Source of the DNA: Bacteroides ndongoniae
Lineage (GTDB): Bacteria; Bacteroidota; Bacteroidia; Bacteroidales; Bacteroidaceae
Reading direction: 5' to 3'
Assembly: GCF_900108345.1 (NCBI RefSeq)
Contig: NZ_FNVV01000013.1
Span: 780,944 to 844,943, forward strand
Length of the DNA: 64,000 nt
Below, one piece after another: positions 40,538 through 48,819 of this stretch; the first letter of the stretch is position 1; each line of letters starts with the position of its first letter. The notes under the pieces were generated by a model. It made no database searches. It worked only from the letters and a program-made list of their open reading frames with translations, and was not told the origin of the DNA. Both the position numbers and the translations under genes were made by a program.

Positions 40538-41449
40538 ATGCCTATGGACATAGAAGCGATGAAACGGTTTCCGATAGAGGACTTCCTCGCCCGGCTGGGG
40601 CATCATCCCGTGCAAAGGCGTGCCAATGCCGTCTGGTACAGGTCGCCTTACAGGGAGGAGCATACGCCTTCCTTCAAGGTAAACCCGGAGAAGAACCTCT
40701 GGTTTGACTTCGGCGAGGGCAAGGGCGGCAACATCTTCGCATTGGCAGGCGAGTTCATCAAGACGGGCGACTTCCTCACGCAAGCGAGGTATGTGGCGGA
40801 AGTGGCGGGTATGCCGGCACAGGACTATGGACCGCAAAAAGCCGTTGATACGCACCGTTCCGACGGACACAGCTTCGAGGATGTGGAGGTGCTGCCTTTA
40901 CAGAACCGGGCGTTGCTCCATTACCTGCAAGAGAGGGGCATACCGTCCGCCGTCGCCATTGCGAACTGCAAGGAGATGCGCTACACCACGCACGGCAAGC
41001 GGTATTTCGCCGTGGCTTTCGGCAACGAAAGCGGCGGCTACGAGATACGCAACCCGTTCTTCAAGGGCTGCGTGCCGCCGAAGGACGTGACTCTGCTGTC
41101 GGTCGGCTCGGCGTCCTGCAACGTGTACGAGGGCTTCATGGACTACCTCTCCGCCCGTGCGCTGGGCATAGGCGGCAAGGAAGACCACCTCGTGCTCAAC
41201 TCGGTGTCCAACGTGGCGAGGGCGTACCGCCAACTGGACGGCTACGGGCGGATAAAGTGCTACCTTGACAATGACGAAGCCGGGCGGCGGACGCTGGGGG
41301 CTTTGCTTGCACGTTACGGCGGAAGGGTATCGGACTGCTCCGGCATCTATGACGGGTGCAAGGACTTGAACGAGCACCTGCAAAGGGTGCTTGCCGAAAG
41401 GCAGGCTCAAAGCGAGAACGAAAAGAAAAACAAATCCATCAGACTATAA
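40538..41449 (+). CDS. traP: TraP, primase-like protein with Toprim domain
   Basis: A 303-residue protein. Its N-terminal primase zinc-binding-like fold (YRSPYREEHTPSFKVNPEKN, FDFGEGKGGNIF) lacks the usual cysteines. The Toprim region has VYEGFMDYLSA (catalytic Glu) and CYLDNDEAGR (the DxD motif). TraP proteins are DnaG-like and probably prime replacement-strand synthesis after transfer. A similar protein is encoded in the second element at 55566. Confidence 0.85.
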   Translation: MPMDIEAMKRFPIEDFLARLGHHPVQRRANAVWYRSPYREEHTPSFKVNPEKNLWFDFGEGKGGNIFALAGEFIKTGDFLTQARYVAEVAGMPAQDYGPQKAVDTHRSDGHSFEDVEVLPLQNRALLHYLQERGIPSAVAIANCKEMRYTTHGKRYFAVAFGNESGGYEIRNPFFKGCVPPKDVTLLSVGSASCNVYEGFMDYLSARALGIGGKEDHLVLNSVSNVARAYRQLDGYGRIKCYLDNDEAGRRTLGALLARYGGRVSDCSGIYDGCKDLNEHLQRVLAERQAQSENEKKNKSIRL

Positions 41450-41455
41450 CAGATT

Positions 41456-41947
41456 ATGAACATGAATAAATTGGACAACAGACAAAAAGCGAAAAGAAAC
41501 ATAGTAAGAACCTTTGCTGCCCTCTGTGTGGGTATGCTCTCCTTCGGCTTCACCGCCTGCGATGATGACTTGGACGTGACGCAAGCCTACCCGTTCACGG
41601 TGGAGACCATGCCCGTGCCGAAGGAACTGGCGCAGGGCGAAACGGCGGAGATACGCTGCGAGCTGGTGCGTGAGGGCGAATTTGACGGGGCGGTCTATAC
41701 CATCCGTTATTTCCAATACGACGGCGAGGGCACGCTGAAGCTGGATAACGGCTTGGTATTCCTGCCCAACGACCGCTACTTGTTGGAGAACGAGAAGTTC
41801 CGCCTGTATTACACCTCGGAGTGCGACGAGTCGCAGAGCCTGACCATCACGGTGGAGGACAACTTCGGCAATGCCTTCGAGTGGGAAGTCGAGTTCAACA
41901 ACGACTCGGATGCAGCGGTGTCGGACACCTTGAACGTCAGCCGATGA
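41456..41947 (+). CDS. traQ: TraQ, DUF3872 lipoprotein
   Basis: A 163-residue protein with signal and lipobox-like FGFTAC, followed by a small beta-rich domain (PFTVETMPVPKELAQGETAE, then YFQYDGEGTLKLDNG) matching DUF3872/TraQ. It overlaps the next start codon (ATGATG). It is among the last genes of the operon; in CTnDOT traQ follows traP in the same way. Confidence 0.8.
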   Translation: MNMNKLDNRQKAKRNIVRTFAALCVGMLSFGFTACDDDLDVTQAYPFTVETMPVPKELAQGETAEIRCELVREGEFDGAVYTIRYFQYDGEGTLKLDNGLVFLPNDRYLLENEKFRLYYTSECDESQSLTITVEDNFGNAFEWEVEFNNDSDAAVSDTLNVSR

Positions 41948-42465
41948 TGCGCAAGGCGTTACTCCTGCTGCTGGCGGCTGTCCTCTGCGGCAGCCTGCCG
42001 GCACAGGATACGGAGGAAACGGCACGGCTGCTGGCGCTGTTCAACAGCCACCCGAAAGCGGACATAGCCGTCGAACTGGTGAAGAAATATGAGGGGCTGC
42101 ATGACCGTTCCGACTACCCGTATTACGGCTACGGACACCGCAGGCTGCCAAACGAGAAGCTGTCCTACGGCATGACGGAGTCGGAAGCCGAAGCCCTGCT
42201 CCGCAAGGATTTGGCGGTGCGTTACAGGCTGTTCCGCAAGTATGGTAAGGACGCGCTCCTGCTTACGGTTCTCAGTTACAACGTGGGGCAAGGGGTGCTG
42301 CTCGGTCATGGAGGGCATCCGAAAAGCAGGCTTGTCCGCAAGCTGGAAGCCGGAAACAGGGACATTTACCGTGAATACACAGCCTACTGCCGGTACAAGG
42401 GCAAAACCGTCCGCTCGATAGAGCGGCGGCGCAAAATGGAGTTCCTGCTGCTATATGAGCCGTGA
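41944..42465 (+). CDS. Phage-type lysozyme (GH24-like), cell-wall opening for transfer
   Basis: A 173-residue secreted protein: signal peptide (ALLLLLAAVLCGSLPAQ), then VKKYEGLHD with the likely catalytic Glu, YPYYGYGHR, and VLSYNVGQGVLLGHGG, the conserved elements of T4/P22-type lysozymes. Such peptidoglycan hydrolases open a local gap for the type IV channel. It is the final gene of the tra operon, followed by a strong terminator. Confidence 0.85.
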   Translation: MMRKALLLLLAAVLCGSLPAQDTEETARLLALFNSHPKADIAVELVKKYEGLHDRSDYPYYGYGHRRLPNEKLSYGMTESEAEALLRKDLAVRYRLFRKYGKDALLLTVLSYNVGQGVLLGHGGHPKSRLVRKLEAGNRDIYREYTAYCRYKGKTVRSIERRRKMEFLLLYEP

Positions 42466-42480
42466 GGCTATGGGATAAAA

Positions 42481-42511
42481 AAGAACCGATGAAGCAATTT
42501 CATCGGTTCTT
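42481..42511. terminator. Bidirectional terminator at the end of the tra operon
   Basis: Perfect 12-bp arms AAGAACCGATGA (42481-42492) and TCATCGGTTCTT (42500-42511), with T and A runs on the two sides. It serves the rightward tra operon and the leftward late genes that end at 42528. Confidence 0.85.
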
Positions 42512-42527
42512 TTTCCTTGTATGGCAT

Positions 42528-42755
42528 TTATGGTATCACATTCGGTATGACACCTTGTTTGATGGTCTTACCGTTCCTGCAAAGTTCAATGACACCCGGA
42601 CTAAATCCCATGTCTGTCAAAGCGACACATCGGATATAGTCCTCGTATTCCTTGCCGCTGAAATTCTTGCCTGTCAGATTATTGAAGAACATAGGGATGC
42701 TTCTCCCGTCCTCGCTGTATAACACGGTCTTGCCGTTCTGTCTGATTTCGTCCAT
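42528..42755 (-). CDS. Small hypothetical protein (75 aa)
   Basis: A cytoplasmic protein with a KEYEDYIRCVALTDMGFSPGV segment; family not recognised. It is the last gene of the leftward group of small genes, next to the shared terminator. Confidence 0.55.
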   Translation of the reverse strand: MDEIRQNGKTVLYSEDGRSIPMFFNNLTGKNFSGKEYEDYIRCVALTDMGFSPGVIELCRNGKTIKQGVIPNVIP

Positions 42756-42883
42756 ATCATGTAATTATTTTTATGATACCTATTTATCGAAGATGGGAAC
42801 AAAAGGGCTTTTTGCTACTTTTGAGCCGCCTCCTGCTCACCGTCAAAAGTAGCGGGCGGCAAACTCCGCCACCCGCCGAAGGG

Positions 42884-43189
42884 TCAGAAACGGGTGTATA
42901 GTCCCGTTACCTGCGTGAATATGTCTTGTAACATATCAAAATACACTCCCTCGTACTTGGCAATCTCCTTGACCTTGATGTCGAAGTGCTTAGTCATGGA
43001 CTGGCGGTAGAAATACATGGTGTATGTATCTGTATCCTCGTCCAATATCACTTTCAAGCGGTTGGCGGAAGTCTTGTTCCTCGCAAGGCTCATTTGCAGC
43101 CCGTTCCGCAAGCCTATGAAATCCTTGCTGCCCGTCATGGCGGCAAACCTGCGTCCGCCCATCTGTTCTAAAATCGTCTTTGCTATCAT
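42884..43189 (-). CDS. Small hypothetical protein (101 aa)
   Basis: The protein starts MIAKTILEQMGGRRFAAMTG, with a beta-rich centre (LKVILDEDTDTYTMYFYRQ) and a helical end. Similar small proteins are common in this part of Bacteroides conjugative elements, as I recall, but I know no function. Co-directional with its neighbours; one of the more convincing small genes here. Confidence 0.65.
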   Translation of the reverse strand: MIAKTILEQMGGRRFAAMTGSKDFIGLRNGLQMSLARNKTSANRLKVILDEDTDTYTMYFYRQSMTKHFDIKVKEIAKYEGVYFDMLQDIFTQVTGLYTRF

Positions 43190-43242
43190 CGTTTATATTT
43201 AAGTTGTCCTTTGTTAAGGGTGGCTTTTGCCACCCCGATTTT

Positions 43243-43449
43243 TTATTTGAAGTTCATCCGCTGGCGGATATTTTCAAGGGTACGCTCGGCAATGGGGCGT
43301 GTATCTTTTGTCCATAGGTCATAGTCATGCACGGATACTCCCACGCTCCGCAGGTCACGGATATAGCCGGACACATAATCTCCCGAAGGGAGGTAAACGA
43401 ACTGCAACCATGCGTCCTTGCCGTCTGTCAGTATAAAATAGTATTTCAT
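43243..43449 (-). CDS. Small hypothetical protein (68 aa)
   Basis: A short cytoplasmic protein (MKYYFILTDGKDAWLQFVYL ...) with no known family. It sits in the leftward group with a purine-rich region just before its start. Confidence 0.55.
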   Translation of the reverse strand: MKYYFILTDGKDAWLQFVYLPSGDYVSGYIRDLRSVGVSVHDYDLWTKDTRPIAERTLENIRQRMNFK

Positions 43450-43502
43450 GATGCTTTTTCTTTTAATGGTAAGTGTGGGAGGTGGTGTTCACCGCCACGC
43501 AC

Positions 43503-43748
43503 TCAAAATTCTCTCATTTCGGCGATAGTCGTACAGTGTGTGAGCCATTCCTTTACGCAGGGCATGTTGTATTCGGAAGTGATGACTGCCGTATGCTCGT
43601 TTATTTGCGTAAACCTCGTACTTTCATAGTCCTCCACCCATCCTTTGAGGGTGTCAGTTCCCCATGCGTCCACATCGGAAAACATATTGTCCAATACCTT
43701 GATTGGGTCGCTGAACGTAACTATCAGCGTATCATAGCCTGCTGTCAT
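43503..43748 (-). CDS. Small hypothetical protein (81 aa)
   Basis: An acidic 81-residue protein, not recognised. Its start overlaps the preceding gene's stop by 4 nt (ATGA), which supports both as real, coupled genes. Confidence 0.6.
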   Translation of the reverse strand: MTAGYDTLIVTFSDPIKVLDNMFSDVDAWGTDTLKGWVEDYESTRFTQINEHTAVITSEYNMPCVKEWLTHCTTIAEMREF

Positions 43749-43966
43749 AGCCTGTCCTCCTTCGCTTTAATCCATTCGTCACGCAGCCGCCTGCACTCGT
43801 CCAAAGTGGGTTTCACGCAGGAGAACAACTCTCCGTCTGTATGGCGATAGTCGTATTGCACGAAAGTGCGCCTTTTCCTACCGATACTCATTTGGAAACT
43901 CTCGTATTTCTCCGTTCCTGCCGTTTGGCAGGTGCTTACTCCGTTAATGGTCATTCTCGTTGTCAT
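43745..43966 (-). CDS. DUF3873-like small protein
   Basis: A 73-residue protein whose start, MTTRMTINGVSTCQTAGTEK, matches my memory of DUF3873 proteins in Bacteroides conjugative elements. It is coupled to the next gene by a 4-nt overlap. Function unknown. Confidence 0.65.
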   Translation of the reverse strand: MTTRMTINGVSTCQTAGTEKYESFQMSIGRKRRTFVQYDYRHTDGELFSCVKPTLDECRRLRDEWIKAKEDRL

Positions 43967-43977
43967 AGCCTTATCAA

Positions 43978-44235
43978 TTAAAATTCAACAATCAGTAATC
44001 TGTTCTCCAAACATTGGTCGGGGTCGGATGCCTTTTTCTGCGTCACCCATAAATGGTGTGCGCCATATCCAAAGGCGAAAAGAGCATTGAAAAGTTCCTT
44101 TCGGGCGAATACCTCCATTACACCCCTTACATCCTGCTCGTTCTTTGTCAGTACAAGCGTGTTCAACAATTCGATAAACATTTCGGGCAGTTCTTCGTGC
44201 CATCCGAAAACCATATTTTCTATTTTCACTTCCAT
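43978..44235 (-). CDS. Small hypothetical protein (85 aa)
   Basis: An acidic helical protein starting MEVKIENMVFGWHEELPEMF. ATG 44235 is preferred over 44262, which abuts the PcfJ-like stop. No family recognised. Part of the same leftward operon. Confidence 0.55.
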   Translation of the reverse strand: MEVKIENMVFGWHEELPEMFIELLNTLVLTKNEQDVRGVMEVFARKELFNALFAFGYGAHHLWVTQKKASDPDQCLENRLLIVEF

Positions 44236-44262
44236 ATCTGTATTTATTAGGTTGTTATACAA

Positions 44263-45576
44263 TCATGCCGCTTTCATCCGCTGCCGTATCTGCTCGGCAT
44301 TGTCCTCCACCAATTTGATGATACGGTCGTGGTATTCGGTGTTGGAGTTGCATACGCCACGGCTCTGCACCACTTTCAACGTCTGCAAGTCCACTTCCAC
44401 CGTTTCGATGCGTTCTCCGTCAATTCGTGCGGACAGTATCAGCGAATTTTCATCATTGTAGTAAGCGTTGGTATAGACGCAATGGTGCATGGCTTTCCCT
44501 TCCTCGTAAAACTCATCCACGCTTTGCAATACCTTTACAATGATTAGTCCGTCCGTCAGTACAAGGTTGAGGAAAGCGGCTTTCTTTCGGATATACTCGT
44601 CTTTCTCTTTCACCATATCCTCCAAACGTTTCCGCTCACGCTCCAACCGCTCGGCTTCCATTGCAATGCGCTGTTGCTCCCGTTCACGCTCCAATTGGGC
44701 TTGTCTTTTCTCCATATATAGGTCGTGGGCTGCCTTGAGGTCGGTCGGGCAGATGAAATGGGGGTTGCGCAGGTCTTTCCCCAATTTCTCCAACAGATAT
44801 ACAAGGTCGCACCACAATGATAGGTCGGTTATGGCATATTTGTTCCGCATGGCTATCTTGTACGAGTGCCAACATCTGTCAAGTGCTTGCGGTTTGGAGA
44901 GAAAATAGCGCAAATGCTCGATATTGCCCGACTTCATCAGGGTTTCCGCACGGCTGTCCGAAAGCAATGCAGGGATGAGCTTGGTCGGCACAATGCCATG
45001 AAAGTCACCCTTGAAACCGTTTCTGCGTAACGTGTCCGTCACCTTGAATTTAGGGTATATCGGAGAATGGGCGATGTGGTCGTATGCGATGTTGTCCTGC
45101 CGGATAGCCATAGGAGAGGCAAAAGAGAAAAGGTCAAGATACCTGCCCCAAATCCGCTGTTTGCCGACAACCGCCGTGCGTCCTTCCTTGTTCCACCAGT
45201 ACTGACCGATTTCAAGTACATAGGGGTCAGCCTTGCAACCTTTCTCCATCTCCACGAAAAGGAGGTACATACGCAGCACTTGGTATTCCCCACACGTGGT
45301 AAGAACGGTGAAGTATTGTTTCTGCTGCACTTTGCGGACATAACTTGTTACCACTTCCAGCCTTGCCCCACATTCGGGGCAAGTGTAGTATTTTGTCTGT
45401 TTGTCCATAATCCAGCTATGACCGCAGTCCATGCAGGTGGTGCGTCCTTTGGGCAAACGGTGGGCGTAATGGTCAATGCACTCACGGAAAGCCCAATTCA
45501 TCTGTGCTTTGGTTATGGGGCGGAGTTTCTTGCTCTGTGCAAGTACCGCTTTCTCGAATTTGTTTCTCGGTTTCAT
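44263..45576 (-). CDS. PcfJ-like protein
   Basis: A protein of about 437 residues. The N-terminus MKPRNKFEKAV is followed by a zinc ribbon (CMDCGHSW ... CPECGARL). The C-terminal PcfJ domain includes LNLVLTDGLIIVKVLQSVDE, EGKAMHHCVYTNAYY and SARIDGERIETVEVDL. PcfJ was named in the enterococcal plasmid pCF10 transfer region; homologues occur in many Bacteroides elements and their biochemical role is unclear. It is paired with a PcfK-like gene just upstream. The conserved MKPR start supports 45576 over 45600. Confidence 0.8.
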   Translation of the reverse strand: MKPRNKFEKAVLAQSKKLRPITKAQMNWAFRECIDHYAHRLPKGRTTCMDCGHSWIMDKQTKYYTCPECGARLEVVTSYVRKVQQKQYFTVLTTCGEYQVLRMYLLFVEMEKGCKADPYVLEIGQYWWNKEGRTAVVGKQRIWGRYLDLFSFASPMAIRQDNIAYDHIAHSPIYPKFKVTDTLRRNGFKGDFHGIVPTKLIPALLSDSRAETLMKSGNIEHLRYFLSKPQALDRCWHSYKIAMRNKYAITDLSLWCDLVYLLEKLGKDLRNPHFICPTDLKAAHDLYMEKRQAQLEREREQQRIAMEAERLERERKRLEDMVKEKDEYIRKKAAFLNLVLTDGLIIVKVLQSVDEFYEEGKAMHHCVYTNAYYNDENSLILSARIDGERIETVEVDLQTLKVVQSRGVCNSNTEYHDRIIKLVEDNAEQIRQRMKAA

Positions 45577-45580
45577 AGGT

Positions 45581-45997
45581 TCAGAATAATGAGAGTTCAA
45601 CTTGTTGTGCGTTTGTTTTTTGGCTTGCCTTAGCCTTGTTTCGGTTCTGCAACTTGCGCAATTCCTCGGCTTGGTATTGGCGGATGGCTTGCTGCCGTGC
45701 TTCCGCCTTTTCCTCGTCAGTCAGTTCTACCGTATGGTTCACGACTACTTGGCATTGCAGTGGCTTGCCCACTTCAATGTCGTCCTCGTCATAGTAGTGG
45801 ACGGCTTGGGAATAGATTTCACCGTCCGTAAAGCCGTTGCAGCCGCTTTTCTGTACCCAATTGAGGATATAGGTCACGCAATCCTCTATGTTCTTGTTCG
45901 GCTTGTTGTAATTTGCTGCAAACAGTTTGTCCTCCGCTGCACGGTTGTCCAGATAGGCTTGGATTGTACGCTTGAAATGGTCTGTTGTCTTGTTCAT
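45581..45997 (-). CDS. PcfK-like protein
   Basis: A 138-residue protein with DHFKRTIQAYLDNRAAEDKLF, then DCVTYILNWVQKSGCNGFTD, the typical PcfK-like pattern, and a Lys/Gln-rich tail ending QQVELSLF. That tail resembles a beta-clamp binding motif (Q..L.LF), which could link it to host replication; this is inference. It directly precedes the PcfJ-like gene. Confidence 0.8.
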   Translation of the reverse strand: MNKTTDHFKRTIQAYLDNRAAEDKLFAANYNKPNKNIEDCVTYILNWVQKSGCNGFTDGEIYSQAVHYYDEDDIEVGKPLQCQVVVNHTVELTDEEKAEARQQAIRQYQAEELRKLQNRNKAKASQKTNAQQVELSLF

Positions 45998-46008
45998 ATC
46001 GTCAGATT

Positions 46009-46257
46009 TTAGATGTTGTCATTCGTGTAAAGTATGTCGCAGTCCTCCACTTCGGCTGGAAGTCCGAAAAGGGGATAACGTGAGAAATAGGGCTGTGTGT
46101 TGCCTTCTTCGTCCGTAAGGGGTGAGACAATCTGCACTTTCCACTTGCTCAACCATTCGTCAATCATGCGGATTTCCTCGTCCGTCAGTCCCGTCATGTC
46201 ACCGTTGATGATGTACCCTAAACTCCATGTGGGTATCTTTTCCGTTGTCTTGTTCAT
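46009..46257 (-). CDS. Small conserved hypothetical protein (82 aa)
   Basis: An acidic protein with LTDEEIRMIDEWLSKW and a C-terminal EVEDCDILYTND. No function known to me. It lies 11 nt upstream of the PcfK-like gene, so it is in the same operon. Confidence 0.6.
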   Translation of the reverse strand: MNKTTEKIPTWSLGYIINGDMTGLTDEEIRMIDEWLSKWKVQIVSPLTDEEGNTQPYFSRYPLFGLPAEVEDCDILYTNDNI

Positions 46258-46279
46258 AAGGTTCTCTTTTGATTGGTTG

Positions 46280-46501
46280 TCAAATGGTTTCTTTCAAAAT
46301 CTCTCTCCAATAGATTGGCTCTACCTCGCTTAAAAGAAAGTCAATGAAGTCCTTTCTTGCATCCTTGCACAACTCCTTGTATATTTCTCGGAATGTGCCG
46401 AAATTGCCGTTAATGTACGTTTCAACCATATACTCAAAGATGTTGTCCACCTCGTAAAACCTGCATTGCTGCGCTGCCGTCTTGCTGTTTCTTTTCGCCA
46501 T
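46280..46501 (-). CDS. Small helical protein (73 aa)
   Basis: Starts MAKRNSKTAAQQCRFYEVDN and is helical throughout. A much longer frame extends upstream to 46882 but has low-complexity basic content and overlaps the next gene, so the internal ATG at 46501 is chosen. Not recognised. Confidence 0.6.
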   Translation of the reverse strand: MAKRNSKTAAQQCRFYEVDNIFEYMVETYINGNFGTFREIYKELCKDARKDFIDFLLSEVEPIYWREILKETI

Positions 46502-46512
46502 ATCCTTATGAA

Positions 46513-46740
46513 TTAAAGGGTTAATAACCAAATGAATGTCCAAATAATTGTCACTATTGAAAGTAGTGCGGTGAGGATGCCGAACATGAAGTTCAACACG
46601 CCCAATAGGATTTCCCCTGCGATGCCTACCGCCAAACCTCCTGCGCAAAGGGTAATGCCCCATGCCGCTCTCGCTACTGCGGACAATACTTTCCGCAAAG
46701 CCTTTCCGATGTCGTTCAATGTCATTCTCATATCTTCCAA
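46513..46740 (-). CDS. Small Gly-rich membrane protein (75 aa)
   Basis: Two membrane helices (AAWGITLCAGGLAVGIAGEIL and LNFMFGILTALLSIVTIIW region). First gene of the leftward group. A TAACCTTTG box near 46874-46882 on the minus strand, one base off the consensus spacing, may be its promoter. Function unknown. Confidence 0.6.
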   Translation of the reverse strand: MEDMRMTLNDIGKALRKVLSAVARAAWGITLCAGGLAVGIAGEILLGVLNFMFGILTALLSIVTIIWTFIWLLTL

Positions 46741-47242
46741 TTTTTAAGTTGTTGTTACTTGTCTTGCTCGGATGAGGAGGTCGGGTCGAGTCCTTTTTCT
46801 TTTCGCCTCTCCGTATGTCCGATGTTTCCTTGTGACGTCTTCCGACCGCGCATCGGTCGTTTTCGTTTCTGGGGCCATGCAAAGGTTAGGGAGTAGGTTC
46901 AGCAAATTTTTTCGACAGAATACTACCTGAGCCTGCGAAGTGTGGAGATTGTGGCTAAAAAATTTGTGTTCCTAATCCCGTCTTTACCTTTGCCCCTGCA
47001 ACGAAAATGCCCCACTGATGCCGTCTGGAATGGCGGCATGGGAATATCGGCATACTTGCTGGAGAGGCGGGAAGGAAAAGGGGGGAGCATAGAGGATGGC
47101 GCAACGCGCCACGGGGAAGTTCAAAGGGCGGCGCAACGGACAAGGGGAAAGCCCCGCTTTCCTGCCGCCGTGACAGAAGTCCTGCAACCGTCATTGTCAT
47201 GCGTGCATGGCTTGCGGTTGCAAGTTTTCTGCCGACGGCACA

Positions 47243-47308
47243 TGTCTTCAAACGGTCTTGTCTGCCATGCCCGGTTTGGCAAAAGCATGGCAAGACGGTT
47301 TGAGGACA
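47243..47308. repeat. Long imperfect inverted repeat near the element end
   Basis: The left arm 47243-47270 (TGTCTTCAAACGGTCTTG, then TCT, then GCCATGC) pairs with the right arm 47285-47308 (GCATGGCAAGACGG, then TTTGAGGACA): about 22 of 24 pairs plus a 3-nt bulge, with a 14-nt loop. It could be a protein-binding site for excision or a folded RNA. Confidence 0.65.
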
Positions 47309-47459
47309 GGGAAGACATGACAGCCGGAAATAGTCGCAGGTGCAGATTCACGCTTGCCGTGCCCTGCATCCGGCGGCATTTCGGCTGCTAAAAGAAGACG
47401 AGAAAAAGAAAATGGATAAAACGGACTTGTCCGTTCTGCACAAGCATATAAAAGAAGTG

Positions 47460-47507
47460 CCCACGACGAGGGCTGTGTCACTTGTGACATTGTGGTCGTC
47501 GTGGGCT
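47460..47507. terminator. Perfect 11-bp hairpin followed by T-rich sequence
   Basis: Arms GCCCACGACGA (47460-47470) and TCGTCGTGGGC (47497-47507), with a nested TGTCAC/GTGACA stem and TTTTCTTT after it. It would stop transcription heading into the flanking DNA. Confidence 0.65.
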
Positions 47508-47647
47508 TTTCTTTGCTTGTGCCGTTTCTGAAAGCGGCTTCTACGCAACAAGTCGGAAGTGGCTTTCAGAAGGGGTGAAAATAACAAGGGAATGAAATCG
47601 TGAATGAAAAAAAGTTTTAGGAAATTCGTGAAAACGGGTAAAGTTTT

Positions 47648-47657
47648 GTACCTTTGC
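47648..47657 (+). other. Candidate CTnDOT-type attachment core GTACCTTTGC
   Basis: Matches the GTAnnTTTGC core I recall for CTnDOT attachment sites, and lies beyond the last transposon genes. The same bases also form a TACCTTTG promoter box, so the call is not unique. The other end of the element is outside the window. Confidence 0.5.
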
Positions 47658-47756
47658 AAAAGTAAGAAAGTTCTTTCGTTTAATGCAAAATGAGGAAGAA
47701 TATAGAAGTTCGCTGGTTTCTAAACCGTTAACAAGTCTATTTCGCTTCAGTCTTAA

Positions 47757-48791
47757 TCACTTCATATTTAGATAGATATAATTTTTATTATGTCTTCTGA
47801 CATGATAGGTTACATGCTTGGTTATGCCCGCCGCCTTGACCCACGGTTTGAGCTGTACATTACAGGTGTCCTCACATGGCAATGTGGGAAATACAAGGTC
47901 TTCATCTCCGGCTCCGTTCCGTTCCGGCATCCATTTCCTTGCGTTCATGGAGAGGGGAAGATAAAGAGGCTGACGGGTTTTCTGCATGATGATATTGATG
48001 CGCCACTGCTCAGCGGAACTATCCACATTTTTCCATTTCAGGGCCAGTACATCGCTGATTCGCAAGCCGCAGTAGCAGGAGAACAGGAACGCTCCTTTGA
48101 CATCCTCCCGTCTGCACGGAGTGTCTATAAGAATCTTGACCTCGTCTATGGTCAGGAACTCCCGCTTGCTCTCCGGCATCTTGATTTTCTCGTCCGTATT
48201 AAGCCGGTTTACCGGATTTTCGGCAATGATTTCCTCTCTAACTGCTGCATTTAACGCTCCCCGGAAGCATCCGAAGTAGGAAACGCAGGTGAACTGCGAC
48301 AGTTTCTTACCACTCGGGCTTACATAGATGTTACGCAGGAAGTTTATAAAGGCAAGGCAGAAGTCGCGGTTTATGTCCCGCATGGTCGCCTTTGCATTGA
48401 AGGCACGCAGCACATTCATCGTGTTGGATATCAGTTTGCCACTTCCTCGCACTCCTTTTTTCTCCTGACTCTCCTTGTATGCCTGCATCCAGTCGAGAAG
48501 CAGCATCTTCGACCGCAGGGAGGTGTTCTTCAGCCCTGCTACTCCATTGGTCAGCTCGATGATGCGCTGCGACTTTATGGTGTTAACCGCAGCAAGTGTG
48601 GCCTTGTTCTGAGCCTTGGCTGCCGCATTCGTCTCCGGAATAAGATACAGTTTCAGAAACTCGTACTGCCTTTTGCCGTCACGGTAGATGTCGAGATAGA
48701 CGGACTGGCTCCCGTCACTGAGTGCCTTGTAACGAACTCTGACAGGTTCCTTGACCTTGGGCTGTCTGGGTGTCTTTATCGCTTTTGCCAT
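47757..48791 (-). pseudogene. Tyrosine recombinase (integrase), C-terminally truncated
   Basis: A 344-residue integrase of the Bacteroidales SAM-like/Arm-domain type. It has the arginine motif CYCGLRISDVLALKW and reaches HVTYHVRRH (the HxxR box), then diverges into an unrelated tail (NKNYIYLNMK) and stops. The lost ~45 residues carry the second His and the nucleophilic Tyr, which are present in the homologues at 48820 and 51776. It should be inactive as a recombinase. The break at about 47790 marks a past junction with other DNA. It is downstream of, and probably co-transcribed with, the next integrase. Confidence 0.8.
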
Positions 48792-48819
48792 AGTGGTGTC
48801 ATCTATAAAGGGTTTGTTT

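Larger units (their letters stand above)
46741..47647. other. Non-coding right-end region of the CTnDOT-like element
   Basis: No convincing gene. A TACCTTTG box on the plus strand is at 46985-46992. A 40-codon frame at 47412-47531 is crossed by a perfect hairpin and is probably not a gene. The middle is GC-rich with several inverted repeats listed separately. This arrangement is expected of a conjugative transposon end. Confidence 0.6.

Noticed and set aside
46280..46882. 200-codon leftward gene
   Set aside because: The upstream 127 codons overlap the membrane-protein gene at 46513 and have a biased basic composition; the internal start at 46501 gives a sensible 73-residue protein.
47412..47531. 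40-codon gene near the element end
   Set aside because: Crossed by a perfect 11-bp hairpin with nested stem; no family, and the reading frame is short enough to be chance.
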